A stretch of DNA of 64,000 nucleotides from an uncultured Erythrobacter sp. (GTDB lineage: Bacteria > Pseudomonadota > Alphaproteobacteria > Sphingomonadales > Sphingomonadaceae), in assembly GCF_947497915.1 (NCBI RefSeq), contig NZ_CANMIJ010000002.1, positions 1-64,000 on the forward strand, given 5' to 3'. Position 1 is the stretch's first letter; each line of letters opens with the position of its first letter. The notes below the pieces were generated by a model, which saw nothing but the letters and a program-made list of their open reading frames with translations, ran no database searches and was not told the origin of the DNA. The position numbers and the translations under genes were made by a program. Shown piece by piece: positions 46,056-54,280 of this stretch.

Positions 46056-47957
46056 ATGTTGAGGGCACAGGATTATGGCAATCAGCACCGAACGATTTTG
46101 CGCCTTCTGGCCGCGATCATCCTGGTTCAGACAATCTATTGGCTGGGTGTTAGCCCGCTTCTGAAGGGCGCATCAGGTCCGCCTCCCGAACGCGCTGAGA
46201 TTTTGTCGGCTGAAATGGCGACACCAGAGAGCCTGAAGGATCTATCTAGTGATACGCTGCTCTTCCGAAAAATCGATTTACCGCACACAGTCTGCTGTGA
46301 TCCGACCTACACAATACTGAATCTTGATTTCACGCCTCCAGCTTATGGCAGTGCGGGATTGGGGATCATCTCGGACCATGCGGTCGACAATTATCGGCTC
46401 TACCTGAATGGAACGATCGTTGATGCGCGCGGTCGGATGGAAATGGGGGATCAGACGTTTGATGGGGGCAGCCGCAGACTCGTCCATTTACCTGCCGGCT
46501 TGGTCAAGCAAGGTATAAACACCTTAACATACCACACAGTCCGCGAGTCGATTCCTTACACCGATCTGAGGCCGCCGATCGTGGCAGAGTACACTGCGCT
46601 GAGTGCGTGGAGTGCGAAACGACTGTGGGTTTTGAACGACTATCGCCAGTTGACTGCGCTGTGTGCGGCGATTGTCGGCCTCATTGCACTTTTGCTGTTG
46701 TGGCGTTCGGACGAGAAGTCGTACGCGGCCTGGATGCTTTTGTTGAGCTTCGCGTGGACTGCTCAGGTGCTGTATTCGTTTTTGGGGTTGGATTTGCCCG
46801 GCGGCACGCCCGCTCGGCAATTTTACTATTTTTCCGTGACGGCATTGGTACCGATAGCCACCTTTGGCTTTGTGGATAGCTGGACCGGAAGGCCAAAGCC
46901 CAAATTGCTTATCGCATTGATTGCAGGCTGGATCGCAATAGTCGCATATTGCATCGTCCGCCTTCGGTTTACTGCGATGCCGGATGGCTATGACGCCGCA
47001 GATGTTGCGTTGAGCGCTTTCATGCTCATCGTCAGCATCGCTGTCGGTCTGCGTATTGTCTGGCACTTCTTGAGGCAACGGGACGAAAGGGTAGCCGAAA
47101 TGGCGATCTTGTCCCTATGTGTTGCCGCGATCGCGGCTGACGCGCTGTCGGAGCTCAGTCGCAGCGTCCCTGGGGGCAATATGCGCTATGTGACGCCGCT
47201 GTTTCTGGTCGCAATGGCCATTGCATTTATCAACCGCAACTTTCGCTTGTTCCGATCGGCGGAATCCTTGAACGCATTTCTCAAATCTGAACTAGCGGAA
47301 CGCGAGGCAGAACTCGCCGCCAGCCTTGAGCGAGAGCGGGAACATATCCGTTTGGGCGCGCTGAACGATGAGCGCCAACGGCTCGTGGCAGATTTGCATG
47401 ACGGATTGGGGGGACAATTGATGTCGCTCCTTGCTGCAGCACGAAGAGGACGGTTGAGCGATGAGTCGATCGAAAGCGGACTTCAAGCGGGTATCGACGA
47501 CATGCATTTGATTGTTCACTCGATGGAAACGACCTCGAATTCACTAGCGGAAGGATTGGAAAAGTTCAGATTGCGTGTGACGCCTCGATTAGAGCAGGCA
47601 GGCTTCGTTCTGAAATGGGATGAGAGCGTCTCTGGGGATCTGCCCGAAATGCGACCGCGAGAAATTCTGAGCCTGTTGCGGATCCTGCAGGAGGCCGTGA
47701 GCAATGCGCTAAAGCATTCAGAAGGCAATATTGTCGACGTCAAAGTGACTGACGGCGAAGATCAGAGCGATTATATCTCTATCCTGATTGCTAGCGAGGG
47801 ACTTGGCGAATACCGCGACAATACCGGGCCTGGAAAGGGGCTCACCAGCATGCGAAGCCGTGCACACCAGATCGGAGGCTCCATTGAATACCAGAATGCC
47901 GCGGGGCAATTTATTGTAAAATTGACCCTGCCAACCCACGAAAGGGCGAAGCCGTGA
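46056..47957 (+). CDS. NarL-type sensor histidine kinase with 7TM sensor
   Basis: 633 aa from ATG 46056 (GGGGGAAGAAG upstream). N-terminal helix (about 14-33), periplasmic domain (about 40-185, Cys80-Cys81), seven hydrophobic segments (about 197-395), coiled-coil signal helix (400-440), HisKA_3 with 'LVADLHDGLGGQLMSLL' (His448), and HATPase ('LLRILQEAVSNALKHSEGN', 'GPGKGLTSMRSRAHQIGGSI'). Four-base overlap with the response regulator gene shows a coupled pair. Lies between two IS relics, together with an autotransporter gene it may control. Confidence 0.9.
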   Translation: MLRAQDYGNQHRTILRLLAAIILVQTIYWLGVSPLLKGASGPPPERAEILSAEMATPESLKDLSSDTLLFRKIDLPHTVCCDPTYTILNLDFTPPAYGSAGLGIISDHAVDNYRLYLNGTIVDARGRMEMGDQTFDGGSRRLVHLPAGLVKQGINTLTYHTVRESIPYTDLRPPIVAEYTALSAWSAKRLWVLNDYRQLTALCAAIVGLIALLLLWRSDEKSYAAWMLLLSFAWTAQVLYSFLGLDLPGGTPARQFYYFSVTALVPIATFGFVDSWTGRPKPKLLIALIAGWIAIVAYCIVRLRFTAMPDGYDAADVALSAFMLIVSIAVGLRIVWHFLRQRDERVAEMAILSLCVAAIAADALSELSRSVPGGNMRYVTPLFLVAMAIAFINRNFRLFRSAESLNAFLKSELAEREAELAASLEREREHIRLGALNDERQRLVADLHDGLGGQLMSLLAAARRGRLSDESIESGLQAGIDDMHLIVHSMETTSNSLAEGLEKFRLRVTPRLEQAGFVLKWDESVSGDLPEMRPREILSLLRILQEAVSNALKHSEGNIVDVKVTDGEDQSDYISILIASEGLGEYRDNTGPGKGLTSMRSRAHQIGGSIEYQNAAGQFIVKLTLPTHERAKP

Positions 47958-48610
47958 ATTACAGCAATCGTCCCAAGGCCCGTGTCGCAGTGGTCGAGGA
48001 TGACTTCGAGTTGCGAGAGTACTTTTCGGAGATTATCGGGAAGGCCGACACGCTGAGATTGGCTTGGTCTGCCGCTGACCTGGCGCAAGCGCGCGCGAAG
48101 CTTCGGCACCGTGTGGACTTGGTTCTGCTGGATATCGGCCTTCCGGACGGTGATGGCTTGAGCTTGTTGCCCATGCTCAAGGCGAACGACACACGCGCAT
48201 TGATTATCACTGCCTTCGGGGATCGTGAAACCGTGATTAATGCCATACAGAAAGGGGCCAATGGTTACCTTCTGAAGAGTGACAGCGAGCAAGAAATCAT
48301 CGAAGGTATCGAAGCAACGCTTGAAGGCGGTGCGCCGGTGAGCGCTTCGGCCGCTGTCTTTTTGCTCGAAGCCTTGCGTAAACCATCAAATGTGAGGGCG
48401 CCGATCAAACCGGATGAACTGACACTGCGTGAAGTCGAGGTATTACAAGCATTTGCTAAAGGGCAGACTTATAAGCAAACTGCGCGAACACTTGGCATCT
48501 CACCCCTCACGGTCGGCGCCCACGTGAAGTCTATTTATCGCAAATTGGAAGTTCATTCACGCACCGAAGCTGTCTTTGCTGCGTTGAAGGAAGGCAAGGT
48601 CACTCTATGA
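47954..48610 (+). CDS. NarL/LuxR-type response regulator
   Basis: 218 aa from GTG 47954, overlapping the kinase stop. Receiver domain (about 9-125) with 'VVEDDFELREYF', phospho-acceptor Asp60 ('LVLLDIGLP') and Lys in 'GYLLKSDSE'. LuxR-type helix-turn-helix (about 150-212, 'LTLREVEVLQAFAKGQTYKQTARTLGISPLTVGAHVKSIYRKL'). The autotransporter starts 115 bases downstream, a probable target by position. Confidence 0.92.
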   Translation: MNYSNRPKARVAVVEDDFELREYFSEIIGKADTLRLAWSAADLAQARAKLRHRVDLVLLDIGLPDGDGLSLLPMLKANDTRALIITAFGDRETVINAIQKGANGYLLKSDSEQEIIEGIEATLEGGAPVSASAAVFLLEALRKPSNVRAPIKPDELTLREVEVLQAFAKGQTYKQTARTLGISPLTVGAHVKSIYRKLEVHSRTEAVFAALKEGKVTL

Positions 48611-48725
48611 TCCGTGCCTCTTTCCAGCTGTTGATGACCTCTTAACGCTACCATACCCGTGGGATTCATTGAGAGTCCTGCTCCCTCCATAGATCGGCCA
48701 AACGCTTATCTATTGGAGGGTCAAA

Positions 48726-51700
48726 ATGTCGAGGAATTCAAAAGGAATAGGGCTTCGCAAGACGCTGATGCTGGGAGCGGCGCTCGGAGCAATCTCGACG
48801 CAAGCTGGTGCAGTCAGTGTCAATTCCATCCAGATAACCAGCGCGCAGGCGCTGAACGGTGGTTGCCGGATCGGGTATTCCTACAGCGTCACCGGCAACA
48901 TTAATGATGGCACAACCGACTTCTTCAAATTCGGGCTGACCAATTCCACCGGCGGGGTCATCAACTCTCCAAATTCCCTCACACAAGTGCCTGTTGGAAA
49001 TACGGAGACATTCTCCGGTACGTATGATGTTCCCTCGATCACTCCAGGGGCAACCGACAATTTCTTCACGATTTTTGAATCGACCACCGGCACAAACATT
49101 ACCGGAAATGTATCTTCGCAAGTGTTGCCAAAGTCTTTGTTACAAGCTGCTGGGGGCGGCTGCCTGACCTTTATTGGCAACACTGCGCCGACTGCAGATG
49201 CAGGATCGGATTCGAACATCGCAGGAAGTTCAAACATCTCGTTGTCAGGCAGCGGAGCCGACAGTGATGGAGACCCACTAACATTCGCTTGGACGCAGCT
49301 GTCTGGCCCTTCGGTAAGCATCAGCAACGCAAACTCGGCAACTGCGTCCTTCACTTCCCCCGCAGCAATCAATCAGACACAAGTTCTAAGCTTTCAGGTG
49401 GATGTGAGCGACGGAATTGCCGCGCCCGTCAGCGACACTGTAACGCTGACGATCCAGGCAATTCCGAATACTCCTCCGGTTGCCGACGCAGGGACGGACT
49501 TCACTGGAGTGGCCGAGGCCAGCAACACGCTCGATGGCACGGGTTCCTCTGATATCGATAATGATCCGCTGACATTTAACTGGCAGCAAACTTCGGGCAC
49601 CCCAGTGGGTTTAAACAATCAAGACCAAGCAACGGCGAGCTTTCAGGGGCCGCCTCGTTCAAACACGGCCCAAACGTTTGTCTTTCAGCTACTTGTTTTT
49701 GACAATATGGGGGGGTCGTCCAGTGATACCGTAACCGTCACAATCCCTGCAAACCAGGCCCCTATTGCCGATGCGGGAGCGGACCAGAATATCGCCCCAA
49801 GTGCGCAGTTCACGCTTGATGGAAGTGGATCGTCCGATCCGGACGGAGATGGTCTCACATATAGCTGGGTCCAGTCTTCTGGCCCAAGTGTCGCCCTAAC
49901 TGGCGCGAGCACAGCGACGCCAAGCTTTACTGCTCCTGCCGTCGCAGCCTCGCCGCAGGTCCTTGTTTTTGATCTGGTGGTGAATGACGGGTTGTTGAGT
50001 TCGCCCGTAGACAGCATCAGCTTGACCGTTCCAACCAATGCTCCCCCGACTGTGGATGCTGGCTCTGATCAGAATGTCACAGAAGGATCAAGCGTATCAC
50101 TAAGCGGATCGGCAACTGATCCCGAGTCTGACCCCCTCACATTCTCTTGGACGCAGACTGCTGGACCTGCAGTGACCCTGAGCAATCCAACCAGTCTTGC
50201 ACCTAGTTTTGCAGCTCCGGCAAAAGCTGCATTGCCACAAACGCTTACGTTCCAACTGACGGCGAATGATGGCAATTCTTCTGTCTCTGACACCGTTTCG
50301 GTGGTCGTCGCAGGAAATATTGCACCGGTGGCCGATGCCGGGCAAGACGCCCAGGCGGCGGGCAGTTCGTCTGTGACACTGGATGGAACCGGATCCAGCG
50401 ATGCAGATGGTGACACACTTACATACAGTTGGTCTCAGATATCTGGAACGAGTGTAACGCTTTCGAGCACTACGGCCTCCCAGCCGACATTCACAGCTCC
50501 TGCGAAGGGTTCGACAGACCAGACGTTGGTTTTCGCATTGATTGTGAATGACGGGATATCAGACTCTATTGCTGACCGGGTTTCGATCACCATCCCAGCT
50601 AACGGAACACCGGTGGCTGATGCAGGGCCGGATGTTTCTGTTGGAGGCGGGTCAAGTGTGACGCTAGATGGCTCTGGATCAAGCGATCTGGACGGCGATC
50701 CGTTGACATATTCATGGGTCCAGAGCGCTGGCCCTGTCGTTGCCTTGAGCAATGCAACCGCACAGCAACCAAGCTTTACTGCACCTGTTGCGACCAGCAC
50801 CGTCCAGTCCCTCACTTTCGACCTCGTAGTCTCTGATGGAGTGCAGCAATCAACCGTCGATCAAGTGACGATTTCGGTACAGGCCAATAATGCACCGGTG
50901 GCTGATGCAGGCTCGGCTCAATCAGTTTCCGGCGAAGCAGCCGTTACCCTTGATGGCACCGGTTCCAACGATGCTGATGGCGACTCGCTAACTTACACAT
51001 GGACGCAAACTGGCGGGCCAAGCGTGACGTTGAGCGGCACCAATTCTGCGCAACCGAGCTTCACCGCTCCGGCCACTACGTTTTCCGCACAGACGCTTGA
51101 GTTCACACTGGAAGTCAGCGACGGTTCGGCAAGCGACACGGCGACTGTAGAAGTGATCGTGGCCGCAAACCTTGCACCTGTTGCAGCAATCAGCGGACCG
51201 GGCGGTGACCAGCGAGGAGGTTCGACAATCACGCTTGACGGTAGCGGATCAACGGATCCCGAGGGCGAAGCGCTATTCTATATCTGGACCCAAACGTCGG
51301 GTCCTTCGGTCACGATCAACAACGCTAGTTCGGCGCAAGCGAGCTTTGTCGCACCAGCGGCAACCGGTTCAGTGCAAACACTTGAGTTCCAGTTGGTTGT
51401 GGTCGATCCACTTGATGCCAGTGATGCCGAAACCTTCGCTGTGACGATTGGAGCAAATCAGCCGCCTGTTGCTGATGCAGGACCTCCTCAAGGTCCAATA
51501 AACGGTGGCGACACAGTCACTCTTGATGGCTCGGCTTCGTCCGATCCTGATGGCGATGCGCTCACATATAGCTGGGTGCAGACATCCGGTACGCCGGTAA
51601 CACTGACCGATGCGAGCGCCGCCCAACCAACTTTTGTAGCACCAAACACCAATGAAACTCTGACCTTCCGGTTGACGGTCAATGATGGACAGGAAAGCTC

Positions 51701-53063
51701 TAGCGCTGCCGTGGAAATCGCTGTGCAGGCCGTGGGTTCGATCACGCTGATCCAACGGATTTCTGGAGCAGACGCGCAAGTCGGTTTCACGTCCAATCTG
51801 ACTGGTCTTAATACAACTCTCGCCACGACAAATGGCGTTGCGCAGATATCTTTGCAAAGTGTGCCAGCCGGAACCTACTCGGTGACCGCGCAGGATATTT
51901 CAGCGCAAGGATATGCGATCACCGATATCACCTGTGACGATGCGGACTCGAGTGCTAACATTGCGGCACGGACGGCGACCATCGAACTGTCAAGCGGTGA
52001 AGACGTCACTTGCACCTTCTCGACCACAAATTCTCGAGAAGCTGCAGTTCAGGCAATCTACACTTTCCTGACGGGCCGCAACGCATTGATCCTAGCCAAC
52101 CAACCCGATCTTCAGCGACGTCTGGATCGCTTGTCCGGCGTGGGTAGCATGGAATCCGGCTCAGTGAATGCTTATGGTCTGACCGTTCCCGGTTCGGAAC
52201 ATCTGCCGATCCGCGTTAGCATTGGCAATGACCAGGCGCGTTTCCGGACCAGTCTGGGAATGGCTGTTGAAGGCAGCAATGATCAGGTGTTCGACATCTG
52301 GGCGGAAGCTTACTTCAGTCGCGCAACTATCGGCAGTCAGGAAGCGGACTTCAACATTTTTCACTTGGGAGCTGACGTCAAACTGGCAGACAGTCTGCTC
52401 GTCGGGGCAATTCTGCAGCGCGATGAATTCAGTGACCGTGGCGCGCTGGAACAGGGAGAGGCCGAGGGCGAGGGTTGGATGGCCGGCCCCTACATAACGG
52501 CACGTCTCGCTCCGCAGTTCTACGCAGAGGCGAGGGCCGCATGGGGATCCTCGGAAAACCGTGTGTCTTCGTTGACTGATCTCGTCGACACCTTCGATAC
52601 CAATCGTAGCCTGTACAGCGGATCGTTGTTCGGAGAATTGGAGCTTGGGAAGAAGACGTTGCTGCGCCCGGAACTGACGTTGCGCTATCTGCAGGAAAAG
52701 CAGGAAGCGTATATCGACAGCCTTGGCATAACGATCCCGCAGCAAACCGTCGATCAGGGCGATTTGAGCTTTCGCCCACGTCTCAGTCATCTGGTTGAGA
52801 TGGAAAGTGGCTGGTCACTCCGACCATTTGCGGAGGTAGAAGGGATTTACACCTTTGGCACTGCGCCAGACACATCAATCGCAAGTCTGTTGCCTGCCAA
52901 TGTCGCGGATATCTTCGGAGAATTCCGCGGGCGTGTAGAGGGCGGAGTGGACCTGTTCAGCTCTGGCAACTTCCGCGCCAGTGCCTCCGCATTCTACGAC
53001 GGCATTGGAGCGGACAACTTCTCCAACAGAGGCATCCATTTGGGCGTATCCTTCGGGTTCTGA
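48726..53063 (+). CDS. Autotransporter adhesin with nine PKD-like repeats
   Basis: 1445 aa, ribosome site TTGGAGGG. Signal peptide about 1-27; an N-terminal beta domain (about 28-150); nine tandem PKD/Ig-like repeats of about 95 residues (about 151-1001), each opening with a variant of 'xPVADAGxDQ' and containing 'LDGSGSSDxDGDxLTYxWxQxSGPxV' and 'PSFTAP'; a SpaA-like domain (about 1003-1100) with 'TCDDADS...VTCTFSTTN'; then a passenger linker and a C-terminal 12-strand-type autotransporter barrel (about 1180-1445) ending 'HLGVSFGF'. Type Va secretion to the surface; probably an adhesive stalk. The repeats are DNA-similar and could recombine to change length. Confidence 0.9.
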   Translation: MSRNSKGIGLRKTLMLGAALGAISTQAGAVSVNSIQITSAQALNGGCRIGYSYSVTGNINDGTTDFFKFGLTNSTGGVINSPNSLTQVPVGNTETFSGTYDVPSITPGATDNFFTIFESTTGTNITGNVSSQVLPKSLLQAAGGGCLTFIGNTAPTADAGSDSNIAGSSNISLSGSGADSDGDPLTFAWTQLSGPSVSISNANSATASFTSPAAINQTQVLSFQVDVSDGIAAPVSDTVTLTIQAIPNTPPVADAGTDFTGVAEASNTLDGTGSSDIDNDPLTFNWQQTSGTPVGLNNQDQATASFQGPPRSNTAQTFVFQLLVFDNMGGSSSDTVTVTIPANQAPIADAGADQNIAPSAQFTLDGSGSSDPDGDGLTYSWVQSSGPSVALTGASTATPSFTAPAVAASPQVLVFDLVVNDGLLSSPVDSISLTVPTNAPPTVDAGSDQNVTEGSSVSLSGSATDPESDPLTFSWTQTAGPAVTLSNPTSLAPSFAAPAKAALPQTLTFQLTANDGNSSVSDTVSVVVAGNIAPVADAGQDAQAAGSSSVTLDGTGSSDADGDTLTYSWSQISGTSVTLSSTTASQPTFTAPAKGSTDQTLVFALIVNDGISDSIADRVSITIPANGTPVADAGPDVSVGGGSSVTLDGSGSSDLDGDPLTYSWVQSAGPVVALSNATAQQPSFTAPVATSTVQSLTFDLVVSDGVQQSTVDQVTISVQANNAPVADAGSAQSVSGEAAVTLDGTGSNDADGDSLTYTWTQTGGPSVTLSGTNSAQPSFTAPATTFSAQTLEFTLEVSDGSASDTATVEVIVAANLAPVAAISGPGGDQRGGSTITLDGSGSTDPEGEALFYIWTQTSGPSVTINNASSAQASFVAPAATGSVQTLEFQLVVVDPLDASDAETFAVTIGANQPPVADAGPPQGPINGGDTVTLDGSASSDPDGDALTYSWVQTSGTPVTLTDASAAQPTFVAPNTNETLTFRLTVNDGQESSSAAVEIAVQAVGSITLIQRISGADAQVGFTSNLTGLNTTLATTNGVAQISLQSVPAGTYSVTAQDISAQGYAITDITCDDADSSANIAARTATIELSSGEDVTCTFSTTNSREAAVQAIYTFLTGRNALILANQPDLQRRLDRLSGVGSMESGSVNAYGLTVPGSEHLPIRVSIGNDQARFRTSLGMAVEGSNDQVFDIWAEAYFSRATIGSQEADFNIFHLGADVKLADSLLVGAILQRDEFSDRGALEQGEAEGEGWMAGPYITARLAPQFYAEARAAWGSSENRVSSLTDLVDTFDTNRSLYSGSLFGELELGKKTLLRPELTLRYLQEKQEAYIDSLGITIPQQTVDQGDLSFRPRLSHLVEMESGWSLRPFAEVEGIYTFGTAPDTSIASLLPANVADIFGEFRGRVEGGVDLFSSGNFRASASAFYDGIGADNFSNRGIHLGVSFGF

Positions 53064-53091
53064 TGCCGCGCGTGCCAGGACGCTGTAAATG

Positions 53092-53121
53092 GCCAGCTTT
53101 ATCTGACACGATAAAGCTGGC
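53092..53121 (+). terminator. Probable terminator hairpin after the autotransporter
   Basis: Perfect 12-bp stem GCCAGCTTTATC / GATAAAGCTGGC with a six-base loop, 28 bases after the stop. Only a weak T-tract follows (TATTTG), so it may act as a transcript-end stabiliser or an inefficient terminator. Confidence 0.7.
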
Positions 53122-53140
53122 TATTTGCCAGGCTCGATCT

Positions 53141-53971
53141 GAGCCGTCAGTCTAATCGCAACTAGTCTCTGATTGGCGAAGCTATCCCTTACCCGACATG
53201 CTTCATACTATGAGGTCTTGCCGCTCTGCCAGAGCGGCAGGTCTTCTTGGTCTGTCTGTCGATGAGGTGGCGTTCGGAGTTGAAGTGATTGTGGACGTTA
53301 GCGTGAACGGAGGCAAACTTCTGTAACGACTTCATCCGCCGGAACCTGAGCATCGCTCGCTCTCGTCGTCGGAACGGTAGGTGGCTGTTCTCCGCGCGGT
53401 TGTTGGCCCAGCGTCCTATTTCCTGTTTCTGGGTACTGCCGAGTTCCTTCATGGCAGCTCTGTATGAAGCTAGACCATCAGTCGTGATCTCAACTGGAGA
53501 ACCATGACGCTTCAGCGCTTTCTTCATAAACCGCAGCGCGGCCTTCTTGTCTCTGGTCTTGGTGACATAGCTCTCCAGGATCTCGCCCTCCTAGTCGACC
53601 GCCCGCCACAAGTAATGCAGCTCTCCGTTGATCTTTACGTAGACCTCATCGAGATGCCACTTCCACTGCCGGAAACCGCGCATCCGGCTTGCCCGCTGAC
53701 GTCTCACATCAGCCGCAAACAATGGACCAAATCTGTTCCACCAGTGCCGCACAGTCTCATGGCAGATGTCGATCCCGCGCTCCGCCAGCAGATCCTCGAC
53801 GTTCCTAAGGCTCAGCGGAAAACGTACATACATCATTACGACCAAACGGATGATCTCTGGTGAAGAGTTGAAATAACGAAACGGGCTGGCTGGGTTCTTC
53901 TTGCGAGGCATCGCCCTACCCTAGCTGATCACCCGCGTTCTGCTAGCAGGTACATTTGCTCTGACAGTGCC
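53141..53971 (-). mobile_element. IS6-family insertion sequence, inactive copy B
   Basis: About 831 bp. Left end GAGCCGTCAGTCTAA (53141), right end GTACATTTGCTCTGACAGTGCC (53950-53971), an imperfect inverted pair. It contains one transposase gene with a nonsense codon. Its right end is set inside another IS copy (53972-54218), which it truncated. Confidence 0.85.
53189..53911 (-). pseudogene. IS6-family transposase, nonsense mutation
   Basis: The frame runs from ATG 53909-53911 to 53189 with one in-frame stop (TAG) at 53591-53593, where the copy at 63.5 kb has CAG (Gln in 'AVDQEGEILESY'). On both sides the reading matches the intact copy: N-terminal helix-turn-helix ('LSLRNVEDLLAERGIDICHETV'), DDE residues in 'WHLDEVYVKI', 'TTDGLASY' and 'RAENSHLPFRRRERAM'. 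It is a single point mutation, so the insertion is probably recent. Function is lost unless the amber codon is suppressed. Confidence 0.9.
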
Positions 53972-54218
53972 GACCAAACCTGTTCCACCAGTGCCGCATC
54001 ATCTCGTGGCAGATGTCGATCCCGCGCTGGGGAAGAAGGTCTTCCACATTCCGCAGGCTCAGCGAAAAACGCACATACGTCATCACCACAAGGCGGATAA
54101 GCTCCGGCGATGAGTTGAAATAGCGAAAAGGGTCGGCTGGGTTCTTCTTGCGAGGCATCGCCCTACCCTAGCTGATCACCCGCGTTCTGCTAGCAGGTAC
54201 ATTTGCTCTGACAGTGCC
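53972..54218 (-). mobile_element. Truncated IS6-family copy C
   Basis: Right end GTACATTTGCTCTGACAGTGCC (54197-54218) and the first ~62 codons of a transposase (ATG 54156-54158; 'MPRKKNPADPFRYFNSSPEL...') are kept; the rest is cut off where copy B begins. The protein differs from copy B at several residues, so C and B are not a simple recent tandem duplication. The ORF continues a few codons into B's end. Confidence 0.85.
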
Positions 54219-54280
54219 TGCCCGCTGGCCCTGCACGTCGGCTGGGCCCGGGTCATGCCTGACCCAATCAGCGACGAACT

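Noticed and set aside
53504..53863. 119-aa plus ORF
   Set aside because: Antisense to the IS6 transposase pseudogene.
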